Of a DNA stretch of 31,717 nt, positions 1 to 11,945 are shown in pieces; the first letter of the stretch is position 1, and every line of letters starts with the position of its first letter. The DNA lies in contig MVAQ01000237.1 of NCBI GenBank assembly GCA_014825775.1, positions 1 to 31,717 of the forward strand, written 5' to 3'. The notes under the pieces are model-generated. The model saw nothing but the letters and a program-made list of their open reading frames with translations, was not told where the DNA came from and searched no databases. Made by a program: the position numbers and the translations under genes. Source of the stretch: Krasilnikovozyma curviuscula. Lineage: Eukaryota; Basidiomycota; Tremellomycetes; Cystofilobasidiales; Mrakiaceae.

Positions 1-795
1 ACGCGAGAGGTTCGTATCTCTAGCTCTCCTTTTTTTTTTTTTTTTCAACCTGGAGAAAGATTCTTCGACTGGGAAAAGCTGACGACCCTTCGCCCTTGCA
101 TTTCCTTCCACGTCCCTTATCTCCCCTGTTGGAACCTCACAGATCCATTCGCAGACGCAGAAGCTTTCGAAGATGCTCTCTCTGGCACCGACGGTTTGAA
201 AGACGCTCCAGGTGGAAACAAGATACACATCCGTTCGTGACATTTACCCCCCAGAACAAAGGAGCAAGGAGCATTGGGACTTACCGATCTCTTTAAACCC
301 TCTTAACGTTTCTTCTAGGTATCCAACAACGAAATGGTCGTAAAACTTTGACCACCCTTCAGGGACTCCCCAAGGAATTTGACCCCAAGAAGATCTTGAA
401 GGCTTTCAAGAAGGTCAGTCCCTTCCTTCACTTTGGTCTTCTTTCCTCTCAAAAAATCTCATATCATATCTTTTCATGTGAAAACTTCAGGAATTCGCTT
501 GCAACGGGAACGTTGTCGAGGATGAAGATGCCGGTCAAGTCATTCAATTGCAAGGTGTGCTTGATCGTCGCCCTTTTTCTCCATTCTCATAACACTGATT
601 CTTCGTTTTTTTTTCTATCTTGTTAAGGTGATCAAAGAACCAAGATCCGTCAATTCCTCGTTGACGCTGAACTTTTCACTGAGAAGGAAGCCAAAGAGAG
701 TAAGTACACCATCAATCTTAACCCTTGCACCGGTTTTATCAACAACTTATGTTGCTATTCTTTTTCTTGCAGAGATCCAAATCCACGGTCACTAA
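1..795 (+). CDS. SUI1: Translation initiation factor eIF1 (SUI1 family), 5' end cut
   Basis: eIF1 binds the 40S ribosome near the P site and enforces start-codon selection. Exons that close in frame: 143-232, 319-413, 491-554, 628-699 and 773-795 (stop TAA). The joined protein reads DPFAD, then NKIHIRIQQRNGRKTLTTLQG, FACNGNVVEDEDAGQVIQLQG, DQRTKIRQFLV and ends KIQIHGH, which is the eIF1 signature throughout. No ATG precedes position 143 in the window. The first exon therefore lies mostly upstream; a donor-like gttcgt at 9-14 suggests its last bases are 1-8 (phase 1, completing the Asp of DPFAD), but this is inferred. Introns are 58-86 nt with gttcgt, gtcagt, gtgtgc and gtaagt donors. It converges on the profilin gene, 299 bases away. 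Identity is near certain; only the start is missing. Confidence 0.95.
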
Positions 796-1094
796 AGAAG
801 CTCAAGACAGCACGGCACGACCGTCGCAGACATCGATGTTTGCTTTCGCTTGTTCACCATTTTACGGGCTTTATTCTTCTTCCCTTAAAGTCTGTTTTTA
901 TATTCAATCCATGGATAGTTGGCCGATGTTCTTCTTTGGTTAGCAAGATTTCCAGTACACATCTAAAGAGTGTCGCCGTCGATGCAAGAAAAACCCGTAT
1001 ATCGCTTGAAACCGGGATAGTACGTCACGGTTAGTGGATAGCAACGGTGATGCTTGATATATATGAAATATTGGGTGTACTACTTCTTTCTCCC
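796..1094. other. Convergent 3' intergenic region (eIF1 / profilin)
   Basis: These 299 bases separate the stop codons of two convergent genes and should hold both 3' untranslated ends. T-rich stretches follow the eIF1 stop. I see no open frame with family resemblance and no RNA gene. Confidence 0.6.
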
Positions 1095-1915
1095 TTAGTA
1101 GTTTGCGCTTTTGAGATAGTCTCCAAGGTTTTCGATGACCAGAGTTCCCCCCCCACCTTCGAACTCAGCTATCAAAATGGCCTGTTTGGTTTTCACAAGT
1201 GCGATGGAAGTTTGTCCCTGTGTCATAGTAAGTGGAGAAAATGAAGAAGAAGAAGAAGAATGTTCAGACTCGTCGCCGCCATTCAGCTCGCGTTCCAGAA
1301 AATGAAGGAAAGTCAACGCAACGCACCTTTCTGCCGTAGATGTGCTCTGGCGTAGCTTGGAGGGTCATGTATTTGACTCCACCAGCATGGACACCACTAT
1401 CGTAAGAAAATAATCACAGAGACACCACTTCGTCAGTTCTCGTTCTCACTGGTAGATGCAGGGCATGTGTGATTCACCTCGCTTGGAACGCCTCTAAGTC
1501 CCACTTGACCATGAATGCTTCTTCATCCTTACTGAGCTGAGGCAAATGACAGCATAATGCTGTGTCAGCCTTCAGTCTTTAGTCTCCAGGGGTTAAGTCG
1601 ACATGGGACGTCGAATCGCCCATTCGCTTGAGAGGGGCACAGGAGCCCAATGCAACGTCACTCACAGAGAAGCCTGCAGATGAAGCCCAAAGACCCCCCT
1701 TCTGTCCAATGATGCAGGCCTTGGTGATACCTTGAGGTAAACCAGTAGATCAAAGGGTAGAATGTCAATCAAAGACTTGAAGCTTGCAGTAACAACTTTG
1801 GGAATGCTTACCTCCCTGGTTCAACAGATGGTCATCGACGTCTTCAATGAAATATATATATCAGCCTATATCTCCAAAGAACGGTGTGGTAGGACGTACA
1901 AGATTGCCAGGACAT
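1095..1915 (-). CDS. PFY1: Profilin
   Basis: Profilin binds monomeric actin, poly-proline ligands and phosphoinositides and feeds actin to formins at growth sites. Six exons on the minus strand: 1900-1915, 1812-1841, 1666-1730, 1478-1536, 1327-1396 and 1095-1217, giving 120 residues, slightly short of the usual 125-130. The protein starts MSWQSYVDDHLL, the classic profilin N-terminus. It continues with KACIIGQKGGLWASS, has EHIYGRK in the middle and ends VKTKQAILIAEF...ENLGDYLKSANY, the family C-terminus. Donors are GTACGT, GTAAGC, GTGAGT, GTGAAT and GTGCGT; all phases close. The largest single open frame here is only 73 codons, so the gene is easily missed. A run of eight G in the last exon encodes a Gly stretch where relatives have a longer Pro/Gly loop. 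Only one copy is seen. Confidence 0.93.
1243..1260. repeat. (GAA)6 microsatellite in a profilin intron
   Basis: Six GAA copies, read as TTC repeats on the profilin strand, lie about 25 bases upstream of the last acceptor (1218-1219) and probably serve as part of its polypyrimidine tract. Confidence 0.85.
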
Positions 1916-2343
1916 TACGATCGTATAGAGTTGTGAAGAGGAAAAGGTGCGAATTTGGTCAGAGGGCAGTGTGAGTAGCGATGACGATTCGAACTCCGTC
2001 CGGGTTTCGACTTGCAATTTGATCTCACACGGATTTCTTCTGAATGTTCCATTTCACCAAATTAAACAATCTATATAAATGTGGTTGTCATGTAAGACGA
2101 GGACAGATATTACTCAAGAAAATCAGAACATCGAGAGCAAGATATGGCCGAGAAAGTGTCCAAATTGATGAATGAGAACGTGCAATGCAAAATAGTGAGG
2201 GGGTGTATATGCTGATCGGGTATTGGGGTTGATTATTTTTAAAAACACAATAGGAAAATAGAAGAACAACGTCGTCGAAACAAGATATGCACCAGCAGCA
2301 CCGAGGTTTTATTTTGTGAGAAAGAAGATGGCTGGAAGATGAC
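1916..2343. other. AGS1 3' flank and profilin promoter region
   Basis: These 428 bases lie between the AGS1 stop and the profilin ATG, both on the minus strand. They should contain the AGS1 3' UTR and the profilin promoter. No further gene is seen. Confidence 0.6.
2071..2080 (-). promoter_or_regulatory. Possible TATA element of the profilin gene
   Basis: The minus strand reads ATTTATATAG about 155 bases upstream of the profilin ATG. That spacing would suit a TATA box with a 5' UTR of roughly 100 bases. It is a single AT-rich match and unproven. Confidence 0.3.
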
Positions 2344-5300
2344 TTAAGGCCTGGAAAGAGTCTCCCTACGATAGAATAGGAAATAACCCAAAACTAAGTA
2401 TAAAAAAAGGAAAGGAGTCAGCATGGTTCAAGAATTGCGAATTTGACAAGGAGGCTTACCGATGACAATCTGACACAACAGCGCGCCCCAGAAAGTTCCG
2501 TTGTTGACTGGGGAGGCTGCAACACCATCAGAGAAAGACCAGAGAGCAGCATCTGGGAAGACGTTTCCTGGACCAACAGCGTTAGGTGCTGTTCTTCTAG
2601 CAATCATGGTAGCGACTGGAAAAGCGCACGTCAGTACAAAGATCACGAACTGCAAGACAAGACTGCCTAGCACTCACTGGATCCTATGATCTGAGCTGCA
2701 GCCAAAGTTGCGCAAACATGCAGCCTAGATAGAGTTTGAAGAAGAATCATTCCGAGACCGACACCTTGGACCGCGTCAAGAACGCCTAGCCAGAGCCAGA
2801 GAGATGTACCAACGTAAGGGCCAGCAACCTAAAGTAGATCAAGATAAAATTAGTAAAACGACTTAGAGATGCAGGGGAATCGAGGGAGAACCCATGCAAG
2901 CGCGGCGAGAAGTCGAGGGAAAAAAATGGCACTCACCCCTGCCCAAGGAATGTACAACGCCAATGAACTCGTCCCCCAGAGCATTTGACACCATCGTGGG
3001 CATCCGAGCCCAACAGCGAAGACACAAAGCACCCATGAATGTGCTTTACTAAGCTGCGTCAAAATAGTGAAAAGCAGGCCCCAAACACCAACGAAGAAGA
3101 TGATGACCAGGATGAGAGTTCCCCAAGCAGGGATTTTGTTATTCTCCCAAAGGAAGGACCATGATCGACCGTAAGGACCAGAGAGCCAGTAGTTCTGTAA
3201 AATTTGGGAAAACAGAAACCTGATGACGGTACAACAAGGATTAGAGCGCGTGTAGTGAATGAACCCAAATCGAACGTACCAGATAACGAGCTTTCTTCTG
3301 AACAGGGTACGGAAGAAGTTGGGAACAGCCGGGGGTACTTGCTGGTAGTACTCTGGGAGACCAAAGTACAAACAGAAGAAGAATCCGAAACTAACAGCTG
3401 CCAAAGGCCAGACAATGAGGACGATCCACCAAGGTTGTTGGACTCCAGGAGCGTTTCCACTGAGTTTGTTGCCCCAATACCACAGAGCAGTAACCCAAAG
3501 TTGCTGCAAGCCTTGTACCATACAGGCTCTGAAAGCCCAAACTTCAGTCGCAGCGCCAGCTTCTTCACCGAAGTTACAACCGAAGAAGAGGAATCCAGCA
3601 GCGGAAGCAATAGCGTATGCCCAAGAAGCACCGTTGGTGATCCATGAGTTGGTGTTCGTACCGAAGTGGGTTATAGCTGGAAGACCAATAAGGAAGAAGG
3701 CAATGGCGAAGAAGAGCCATGGGACAGACAAGACCAAAATCGAAGGTCTGGACCTGAAGAGGAAGTACCAAATGAAAGTGAAAACTAAGAAGATGCCCCC
3801 CAGGATGTACAACGCTGTGCTCTCTTGATAATTGGACCCGGAGAGAAGTGTCATCTGGTATGAGGTGGCGGATAGCATCTGACCAGCACCCAAAATGAGA
3901 CAGTAGATTGGCCATTTTCCGATTTGTCGCTGCATCATGATTTGAAGTCTAGTGAGATGCTTATCTGCAGGACCAACCACGTCATGAGGACCCATCGAGT
4001 CACGGTCTTGTTGGGAATAGGCGTAGGCATCTGGTGAATTGGCTCTCGAGTTACCATAGTGGAGAGATGGAGTTGGAGTACCCCATGTAGAGTCCCTCGA
4101 AGAGCTCTTGAAACTGGCGGTACTAGTCTCAATCTTCTCCTTCTTGACTTGAGCGAAGTACTTCTTCTCGCTCTTGATCAAGAACTTCTCAATACACAGA
4201 TCACCCTTGGAATTGTCAGCAGAGAGGAGCTGCAACTTTTGAATGAAGTCCTGAGACACATCTCCACTAGCGTCGGTGAACTGAAAGGAAAGATCGGTAA
4301 TGTCAGCCCAAGGATGCAAATGAGAAAATTGAAGAAGCACTTACATCTGTGATGGCTTTGTTTAAAGGCGAGGTAGCACCCTTCTCATCCATGATCGAAG
4401 AGATAGATTCAACGCTAGACACTCTCGAGTGAATGGTAAATGGACGCTCTGGAGTGCGATCGCCTGACTCAACGAATGGATCTCTAATGCCCTTCGAGTC
4501 CTTAGCAATCTGACGATTGGCTCTGGCCAAGAAGTCGTCGTATGTTTGAATTTCTCCAGTCATAGGACTAGAAGGTTCATGATCGTGGTTGCTCTCTTCA
4601 TAACCTGGGTAGATGCTGTTGTTGTCGTCGTAGGCACCAGCGCTAGTAGCCAGCGAGGTAACGGATCCACGGCGAGCAAGGTAGCCAGGAGAGTTTGGAG
4701 GTTGCCCATGTTGATAATCGGAGTGGTCTGACGAGAGGTGACTTTCGTCCAAAGACTCAGAGTGACCTCCAGCAAAATATCCAGATGGAACGTTGTAAGG
4801 ACCGTCAGAATCGACAGCGCTCCAAGCCATTGTACCAGCATGATCTCTGGAAGCTTTGATCGATCGCCGATGGAAATCTTCCGTTCGCTGACGCCATTCG
4901 ACGACAGGGAAACGTTGGACACCAGATCTGGCGCGGAGGATGGCTCGTTCTTTCTCGGTTGACTTCAATGCAAGCTTGATGGTCTTGGTGAGCTGAGATA
5001 ACATGTGGACTGTTGAATCGGACTCGACAGGGAACCACTATAGCAAGAAGAAACCAGTTAGGCTTCGCGTGTCATTGATGATGCACAAGAAATATAAATT
5101 ACTCACCCAACCAGGCATCAAACCTAAGCCACCCAAGCGAGAACCAACACCGAGAGCACCCTTTCTACCAAATTCAACGGCGACAAGACCGAAAGGCTCG
5201 TCACGAGAGGGAATGAGAGCAAAGTCGGCTCCGCTGAAGATGAACGGTGGAAGAGCGGTGAACTCTGGCTTGGAAAAGACACGGTCGGGGTACATCTCCA

Positions 5301-8300
5301 TAAGCCTGGCCAACTTCTCTGCAGCGAAGCGACCGTACAAGTCGATGACTGGTCCGACACAGACAAGTTGGATTCTTGGTTTCTTGGCCAAGAGCGATGG
5401 CATGACATCCGCAATCAGATCCACACCCTTTTGCTTTGACCACCGTCCAACAAAGACGAAGAGATCAGCATTAGGGTCCTGCTTAATGCCAGCCCATTCC
5501 TGAGTTTGACGCTTGTTTTCGGGACGGGCCTGTAAAAAACTCTACCTCGTGAGTATCTTCTCACACTTAAGTACTGACTGAAAAGATCTCTTACCTTTTC
5601 AGCCTCAACATCGATGACAATTTTGTCGATAGAGATAGGTTGCTCATCCAGAGCAGCAATATCCGAAGGATCAGGCTATTTGGCGATAACAGTTTCAGAT
5701 GGAGCATGGAAAATTACAAGTCATCGAGGTTACTCACATTTGGCAAAGAGTCAATTGTACGCAAGGTCCACAACGCTGGATATCTCGCCCATGAACGCTT
5801 TCCGTACTTATCAGAGACACCGGCAACACCGACCGAGTTCTGATGGTGAGAGATGAAACTGGCAGCGGCGTGCAGCAAATTGAAAGTGTTACCAAATTGG
5901 ACGTACTGTAAATAGAAATCTCTGTCAGACAATCACATACATTGCGGTGCTGAAGAGCGACTTACTTTGGTGCAAACTTCCTTAGAGATATTGAATGCAG
6001 CGCAGACTTCCTTCATTTCGTCTTTGGTTCTCAACGGCCAAAGACCCTGGAACTCAGCATTGTGCAAAGATAAACAGACTGGAACAATCTTTGGCAAAAG
6101 GTACAAAGGTGCGAGAGCTCCGTGGTAATCATTGACGTGGTACTGAAAATATAAAGACAATGTCAGGGCGAAGTCAAATTCAACAAACGAAAATAATCTC
6201 ACAATGTCAATAACTGGATGGCGACGAAGAGATTCAGCGATAGCTTGATTCCATGCGGAGTAGAAGATAGCTGAAGACAAGTCGTCCATACGCGGAGGGT
6301 AAGGATCTGACTTCGTCTGGGCACGGAAGACGGGACTATCCAGGATGACGTAGGTGATGTTGTCCAATATGTGAGTTTCAACTCTGGCAACAGCGATAGA
6401 ACGGTAGAGTCAGCCGCGAGCTAAAAGCGGAAGGGGAAAGAAAAAATGAAGAACTAACTCGATGAGATACGCCTCACCGAAAATAGTGACTTCGATAGGA
6501 TCAGCGTAGTCTCCGGCTGGATAGTCTAAATCCTTAACCTTAGGGATCACCCAAATGAGGTCGACATCCGTCATCGCTTTACCCATCAGAGTTGACATGA
6601 CACCGAGACCACCAATCTTGACCTTCAATTTCCAATCCAAGATCTCGTACTCCAGAGTAGCGATGAGGACCTTTCGGCGAGGCTTGTGAGGGTCTTCAGG
6701 CCAGCCAATGATAGCCCCGCTTTTGGTAGGAACAATTTCAGCGATGGCTCCGGACTTCTCACTGGTATTACCACCCTTCTTGAGAGCATCGATGATTGGG
6801 AAGTAAGACTTGGATGTTTTCTCAGGCTTCATACCCCACTCGTTCTTCCTGATGCCGTAGAATTTCCATTTGAAGATTAAACAAGCGAGGATGGCAGTCA
6901 ACGGAGGAATGAGCAGAAGAAGAGCGAAGATGATGGCAGAGACGGCGGCTTCTCCTATTGGTTTCAGTGTCCAAACACCAGTCTGATCGTTGACGAGAAG
7001 CTCCCAAGCGAGATAAGGCCATGGAGGAGCTGACATATTGAGGTAGTTAGGAGAGGTGGTCGACGGTGGAAGACGATCGATGACACCATCTCCGTCAACA
7101 TCACCATAGAAGTAATCATCGTAGGTAATCGTGTTAAGCTGGATGGAAGCTGGCCATGAGGCAGAGACTTTGAGAGACCATTCTTGGCCACCTGGTGTCT
7201 TGGACGTGAGTTTCGCAGTCACTCCAGCATCGTAACCCCAGTTATTGAAAGCACCTCGAGCCATCAGTTGAGGGTTACGGCGCTCACCGCCATCGTAATT
7301 GGCATCTGCATGCACTCGAACGACGGAGGTTGTAAGAGCAGACCAATACTCCAACATGATGTGCTGTCCAGCCCAGACCTGCGTTGGGAAGTCAGATTTT
7401 GGGATGACAGTGGCCGTTTCCCACGCGTACCAGTCCGTCCAGTTCTGGCCGTAGTTCCAAGAGTAACGGATTTTATCAGCGCCAAAAGCAGTGTGATTAA
7501 CAAGATAGCCAGTCGAGGTAGTGGTGAAGATGGAGTTGACGTAGTCGTTTTGTGGGAATACCATAGTATTCTTAGCTGAACCTTTTCGAACAAGAAGATG
7601 ATCGATGGTATTGGTAGAGCCTCTACTAGTAGACTGAGAGGTTGGATTGTTGACATTGATCTGAAACACACCGTCTGGAACGTTGGTGAGAGTAGCAGAC
7701 CAGTACCAAGCTGACGGTTCTTCACCTGGTGACAAACTGTCAGTTGGACCGTCATAGTTACTGCAAACGGGAGTACCGATCGATGGAGTACTGGTGCTAG
7801 AGGCAGACATGGTGAAGTTGATGCTAGTTGTGACAGACGTGCAGTCCATAGGAGTGTTGTACTCGAAACGGATGTCGAGAGAGGTAGCATTAGCTGAGCC
7901 AGCTTCCGCTAAGATTCGAGCATCGTGTCCGAGGTTGAAGAGAGTCATCATGGGTTTAGGAGGAACCCAATACGACTGAGGAACGTATGCTCGGAAACTG
8001 AGAGCTGACATGGTCATGTTTGGCGCGCAGCCCTTCTCCGTGGTTGTGTTGAGAGCTGTGTTGGAAGCTTGCAGAACCATAGTGTCGTACTACAACAGAA
8101 AGTGTTATTAGGCTGTTCAGTTCAACAAAGTAGGAAGAGGTTGCTTACTGGGTAAATAAGATTCTGAACAGTGGTTCCGGCGGCGAACGGCGACAACATG
8201 GCATTGGCACTGGTGCACGACTCAGTGTATGATTGAGTTTGATTCTCATTGGTATACAAGAGCCAGATGGGAGTTGGAGCGGTTGTGTAGTTCGTCTGGT

Positions 8301-10901
8301 ACTGATCGGCAGAACGCTGCGAAGACCACAACCCAAGCTCAGTGGCGGTGCCGTTGGAACCTGGGAGTTGGATGAGATGAGTCCAGTTACCGATTGCCGA
8401 TAATGAGAAGCCATCTTGAAGGAGAGTGAACTGAGAACGGAGGTAGTGGAAGTGAGAGATAGTTCTGCGACCAGCGGCCGTAGGGTCGAGATGATCTCGT
8501 GAATTCCAGTCGTCCTCACAGCCCACAAGAGCCCTTTCAAGCGGCATGTTGAAGTATTGCTCTGACCCAAGACGGTAGCATCCGTGCCGCTGCCATGCAG
8601 TATTGGAAGACATAGGTTGACGACCGTAGAGATAGTTGGAAGCAGCCGAGTCGAACAGATATAGTCCTTGTTCGTCACCGTAGAACAGCAGAGGGATACC
8701 AGGCATGAGGAGCGACGTGATGAACGTCCCAAGCATGAGACGTTGTGGACCGTACTCCAGAGCACCCCAACGGAACAGATCAAAGTTGCCAACACCACTG
8801 TGAGTGAAATGAAATTAACACGTGGTCGCGGAACAGCCTTGAAGCAAAGCACACTTACAACATGTGTCTTGGATCAAAAGCGCCGGTAGCAGCGTTGAGG
8901 AAGTCGTTGTCGATGACCATTTGGTTATAGGCAGTGACAAAATTGACATCTACATCGTAGGCGACGTTGAGGTTTCCGTCCATTCCCAAGAATCGGGTCA
9001 AACTTCGGTAGATCGAGTAATGGAAAGCAACAGCATCCAGACCGTTGTTTCCTTCACTGCGCATGAAGTACTCGGACTGTGACGCGGTAAGGTTGGTAGC
9101 AATGTCGTAGCTTTCAGGAAGTTGAGTTGGAGTTCGACCTCGACCGCTGAGGAAGAAACGGCGATATTAGTACCTGGTGATTGGACATCAACTCGAGAAG
9201 CGAACGACTAACAGATAAAGACTACCAAATGTGTTTCCACCTGTAACTTCTCCAGTGATGAAGAAGTTGGTCTTACCCAGAGCAGCGGCACACTGCCGAG
9301 TATGGGAGGTCCAAGCAGCCAGACCGTCTACGGTCAGTTGGGTGGACTTATCGATTCGAATACCATCGAAATCGAGGGCGGTGATGGCGAGACAGGCAAA
9401 AGTTTGAATCTTGGCCATAACGTTGGGATTCCATTCTCTCAGTCGATCTTGAACTGAGGCAAACTTAGCTAACTGTCGTTGCCAATCGGGACTGAACGAG
9501 GTTTGGTTTCCAGCGATGTCAGTCCTTGGATCTTTTCAGTCCACTACTCGTATAGGGGTATGGAAGAAGGAGGATAACAAGAAACACAACTTACTGTACA
9601 CCAAAAGCTTCCATGTCACCATACTGGTCAAATTCGGAAGCGTAACAGCTGTTTTGTTGCACGTCTACAACTGTGCCATCATCAACCCAGAGTGTTGGAA
9701 GAGTACAAGAGTCGTTGATAGCGTTTGTATACTAATAGAAAACAATGCATCAGATGTAAGCAACAGCTTCGACCTGCAAGCCCGTCTCCCACTGAATGAA
9801 CTTACATTGAAGTCTTGATACGTGTTGATACCCCAGGGAGCGTAGCTTGGATATTTCCATTCCACGTCATACTCGCTGAGAGAAAAAGGTGTAGAAGAGT
9901 TCAAATGGCTGTGGGGCGCGGGGCAAAAAGGTAGTTCGTAAGAAACGGACAACGCCACCTAAAAAAAAACCAGGAAAACAAATACCCTTTGAAACCAATG
10001 AAGTCTGCCATCGTGCCGACAGTGAAATCCAGCATCAAGTACATGCCACGACTATGTATATCATCTATCAGGTCTCGCCAGTCGTCTATGGTTCCCCAGT
10101 GAGGGTCGACGACTGAAAAGTCAAGCGGCGAGTAGGAGTCTGCCTGCCACGGCATATTCAGCTGGACAACGGTGACAAAATGGGTTAAGCACAAAAATGT
10201 AGATGGCAATAAGAAAGACAGGACGACTTACAAAGATGGTTCCAGCGATGAAGATCGCTTTCGCGCCCATCCCCTGGATGTAGTCCAGTCTCGACCGCAG
10301 GCCCTTGGCATCACCGCCGAAACGATAATTCGTCTCGGTCGGATCATGTTCAAACCTAGTCTTGAAGTAGTCGTTGTTGCTTGGGTCTCCATCCTGAGAG
10401 CAAGGAGAACGAAGAAAGGAAAACAAATTTGAAATCAGCTGTGTACGGGGGTAGGAGGCGATAAAAAAAGTGAAAACGCGTCGATGATCCACATTGGATG
10501 GGACAACAGTGAGACCACCAACTTCAGCGTTGAGGAAGTGTCGACCAAAAGGTCGGACCCCTCTAATTATCGCCCGCTCAGAAACATCAACCCCCTCTTC
10601 CCGCCCGCGGTGACTACCCACATAGCCGAACACGCGTAAAACAAGGTACAAAGAAACGAAGACTCACAGCCCACTTGTCCAGCAGCAAATTATAGAACGG
10701 AAGTGATCTCCAATTTGTCGGACTCGCTGTGTACGTAGTGCTTCGACCTGCACCTCTGATCGCAGTGTACTCCAGCACGTTGGTCCCAGCGTTCTGGTTA
10801 GAGTTCAGATTGTAATCCGTTAGGTTCGCGACGTATTGCAGTCCATGAGCTAGCGGTGAAAGGACCAGTAGGAGGGCAGCGTGTGGGAGGAGGGCGAGCA
10901 T
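2344..10901 (-). CDS. AGS1: Cell-wall alpha-1,3-glucan synthase (GH13-GT5-multi-TM)
   Basis: Large plasma-membrane enzyme that makes cell-wall alpha-1,3-glucan. Twenty exons (5' to 3'): 10668-10901, 10232-10393, 9986-10161, 9806-9875, 9595-9731, 9213-9524, 8859-9146, 8149-8797, 6459-8089, 6203-6383, 5966-6142, 5738-5905, 5595-5675, 5107-5529, 4345-5037, 3280-4280, 2937-3219, 2678-2828, 2460-2615, 2344-2393. All phases close to 2340 aa, normal for the family. Order: signal peptide (1-20); extracellular amylase-like GH13 domain with GIRIDKSTQ (Asp ~318) and TGEVTGG (Glu ~352); one membrane span near 1058; cytoplasmic GT5 glycogen-synthase-like domain with [10 protein letters not shown] (~1166), [16 protein letters not shown] (~1449) and [18 protein letters not shown] (~1530); a Ser-rich linker with RRGSV; then many membrane spans from about 1915 to the RRETLSRP tail. 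Catalytic motifs appear intact. The first in-frame ATG is at 10901. The extracellular GH13 part is thought to remodel or link chains and the GT5 part to polymerise. Confidence 0.96.
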
Positions 10902-11945
10902 GGCGATGGGAGGAGAATTAAAGAGGAAGTTTTCGAGGCGGCCCAAGAGGGCGCGAAGGGGGGAAGAGGTGCAGCAGCCTTCGTGTCAGCGAAATGAGTG
11001 TTGTGTTGTCCTATAGAGGGTGGTGGGATCAAGAAAGAGGAAGGGAGATCCTGCTCTCTCGATAACTGTGATGAAGGCGCGACGGCCAAAGGAAAGTAGG
11101 GTGAGTGTTGTTGGATAGAAGGGGGCAAACGAAAAACTCAATAGCAGCAGGCGCCTAGGATTTTTGCCCACCCTGCGAACGCCGATAAATTGCCTTTTTG
11201 GGTTGTCAGCGTCTGGGATTCGGGCAAGCCTCTTTTTCGCGCGTTGGGGACGTGTTTCCCCCGAAATTCGAGACCGTAAGCTTTTATTTGTGATGGCGGG
11301 CAGATGCAAAGTGCGAAGAGGAGCGTGATTTCTCTTGATTCTGGAAGAGGAAGTACGGCAGCCAGTTAACGAAAGAAACGCAGCTGGTTTGTCCACACAG
11401 GCGCAAAATCGCGCGTGCGTTGATACGACTTCAGTTTCTGAGACCAAACTGAAAGCAATGTGTGTAAATATAAAGTTGGACAGTATTTTTATCACGCTCA
11501 GGGCCGCACCAGTGAAGCTGTTGGGTAATCGGAAGGATGCTACAGAGCGGTGGGCAGAGGGACAATTGTTTACTGTAAGGCTTTATTTAGAACTCTACAT
11601 CTGACCTTCCGACCATCGCGCTTGTTCCTATTAAGATCGTGATTGCTTTACCCTTCCACACTCGTCCGAAGATGGGAAGGCATCGTGGGAGCGTCTAAGC
11701 CCAAAGAAACTCCTAGAGATTTTCGCTGTTGCGCGTGTGTATTTGCCAGCAGCTGGCCAGTCAGTAGCCGTTGTCGAAAACTCACGAAGGATACACCCCT
11801 TTTTATGCATAAGATATTGGATCTAGAGGAAGCGCAAGAGCAAAGCGATCAAACTGAGTAAATAAATTGCGTAAACACGGGCAGCAGAACGGCACATGTC
11901 GAGGGCAAACTTTCTACTCTCTGAACTATCTATGTGAATTTACCT
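10902..11945. other. AGS1 promoter/5' UTR region and 3' flank of the 501-aa gene
   Basis: About 1.04 kb without a supportable gene. The part next to AGS1 should hold its promoter and 5' UTR; the part near 11946 holds the 3' end of the next minus-strand gene. Several GTG-initiated open frames exist (for example 10986-11495, minus) but none has an ATG, splice logic or family resemblance. GC-rich patches alternate with AT-rich ones; no repeat is obvious. Confidence 0.5.

Noticed and set aside
1975..2010. B-box-like GAGTTCGAATCG on the minus strand
   Set aside because: No A-box or cloverleaf can be drawn around it.
10121..10651. 176-codon minus frame running through AGS1 exon 2 and its upstream intron
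   Set aside because: Only the 3' part (exon 10232-10393) is coding. The 274-base intron 10394-10667 has good sites, and its length is not a multiple of three, so the upstream frame does not connect with exon 1.
10986..11495. 169-codon minus-strand open frame upstream of AGS1
   Set aside because: It begins with GTG, has no ATG early on, no family resemblance and no splice structure. It lies where the AGS1 promoter and 5' UTR are expected.
11700..11945. Possible extra C-terminal exon of the 501-aa gene after the GTGAAG overlapping its TGA
   Set aside because: An acceptor (CTCTAG near 11820) gives about 50 open codons, but the peptide looks random and the donor is weak, unlike the two genes where the same test gave a convincing exon.
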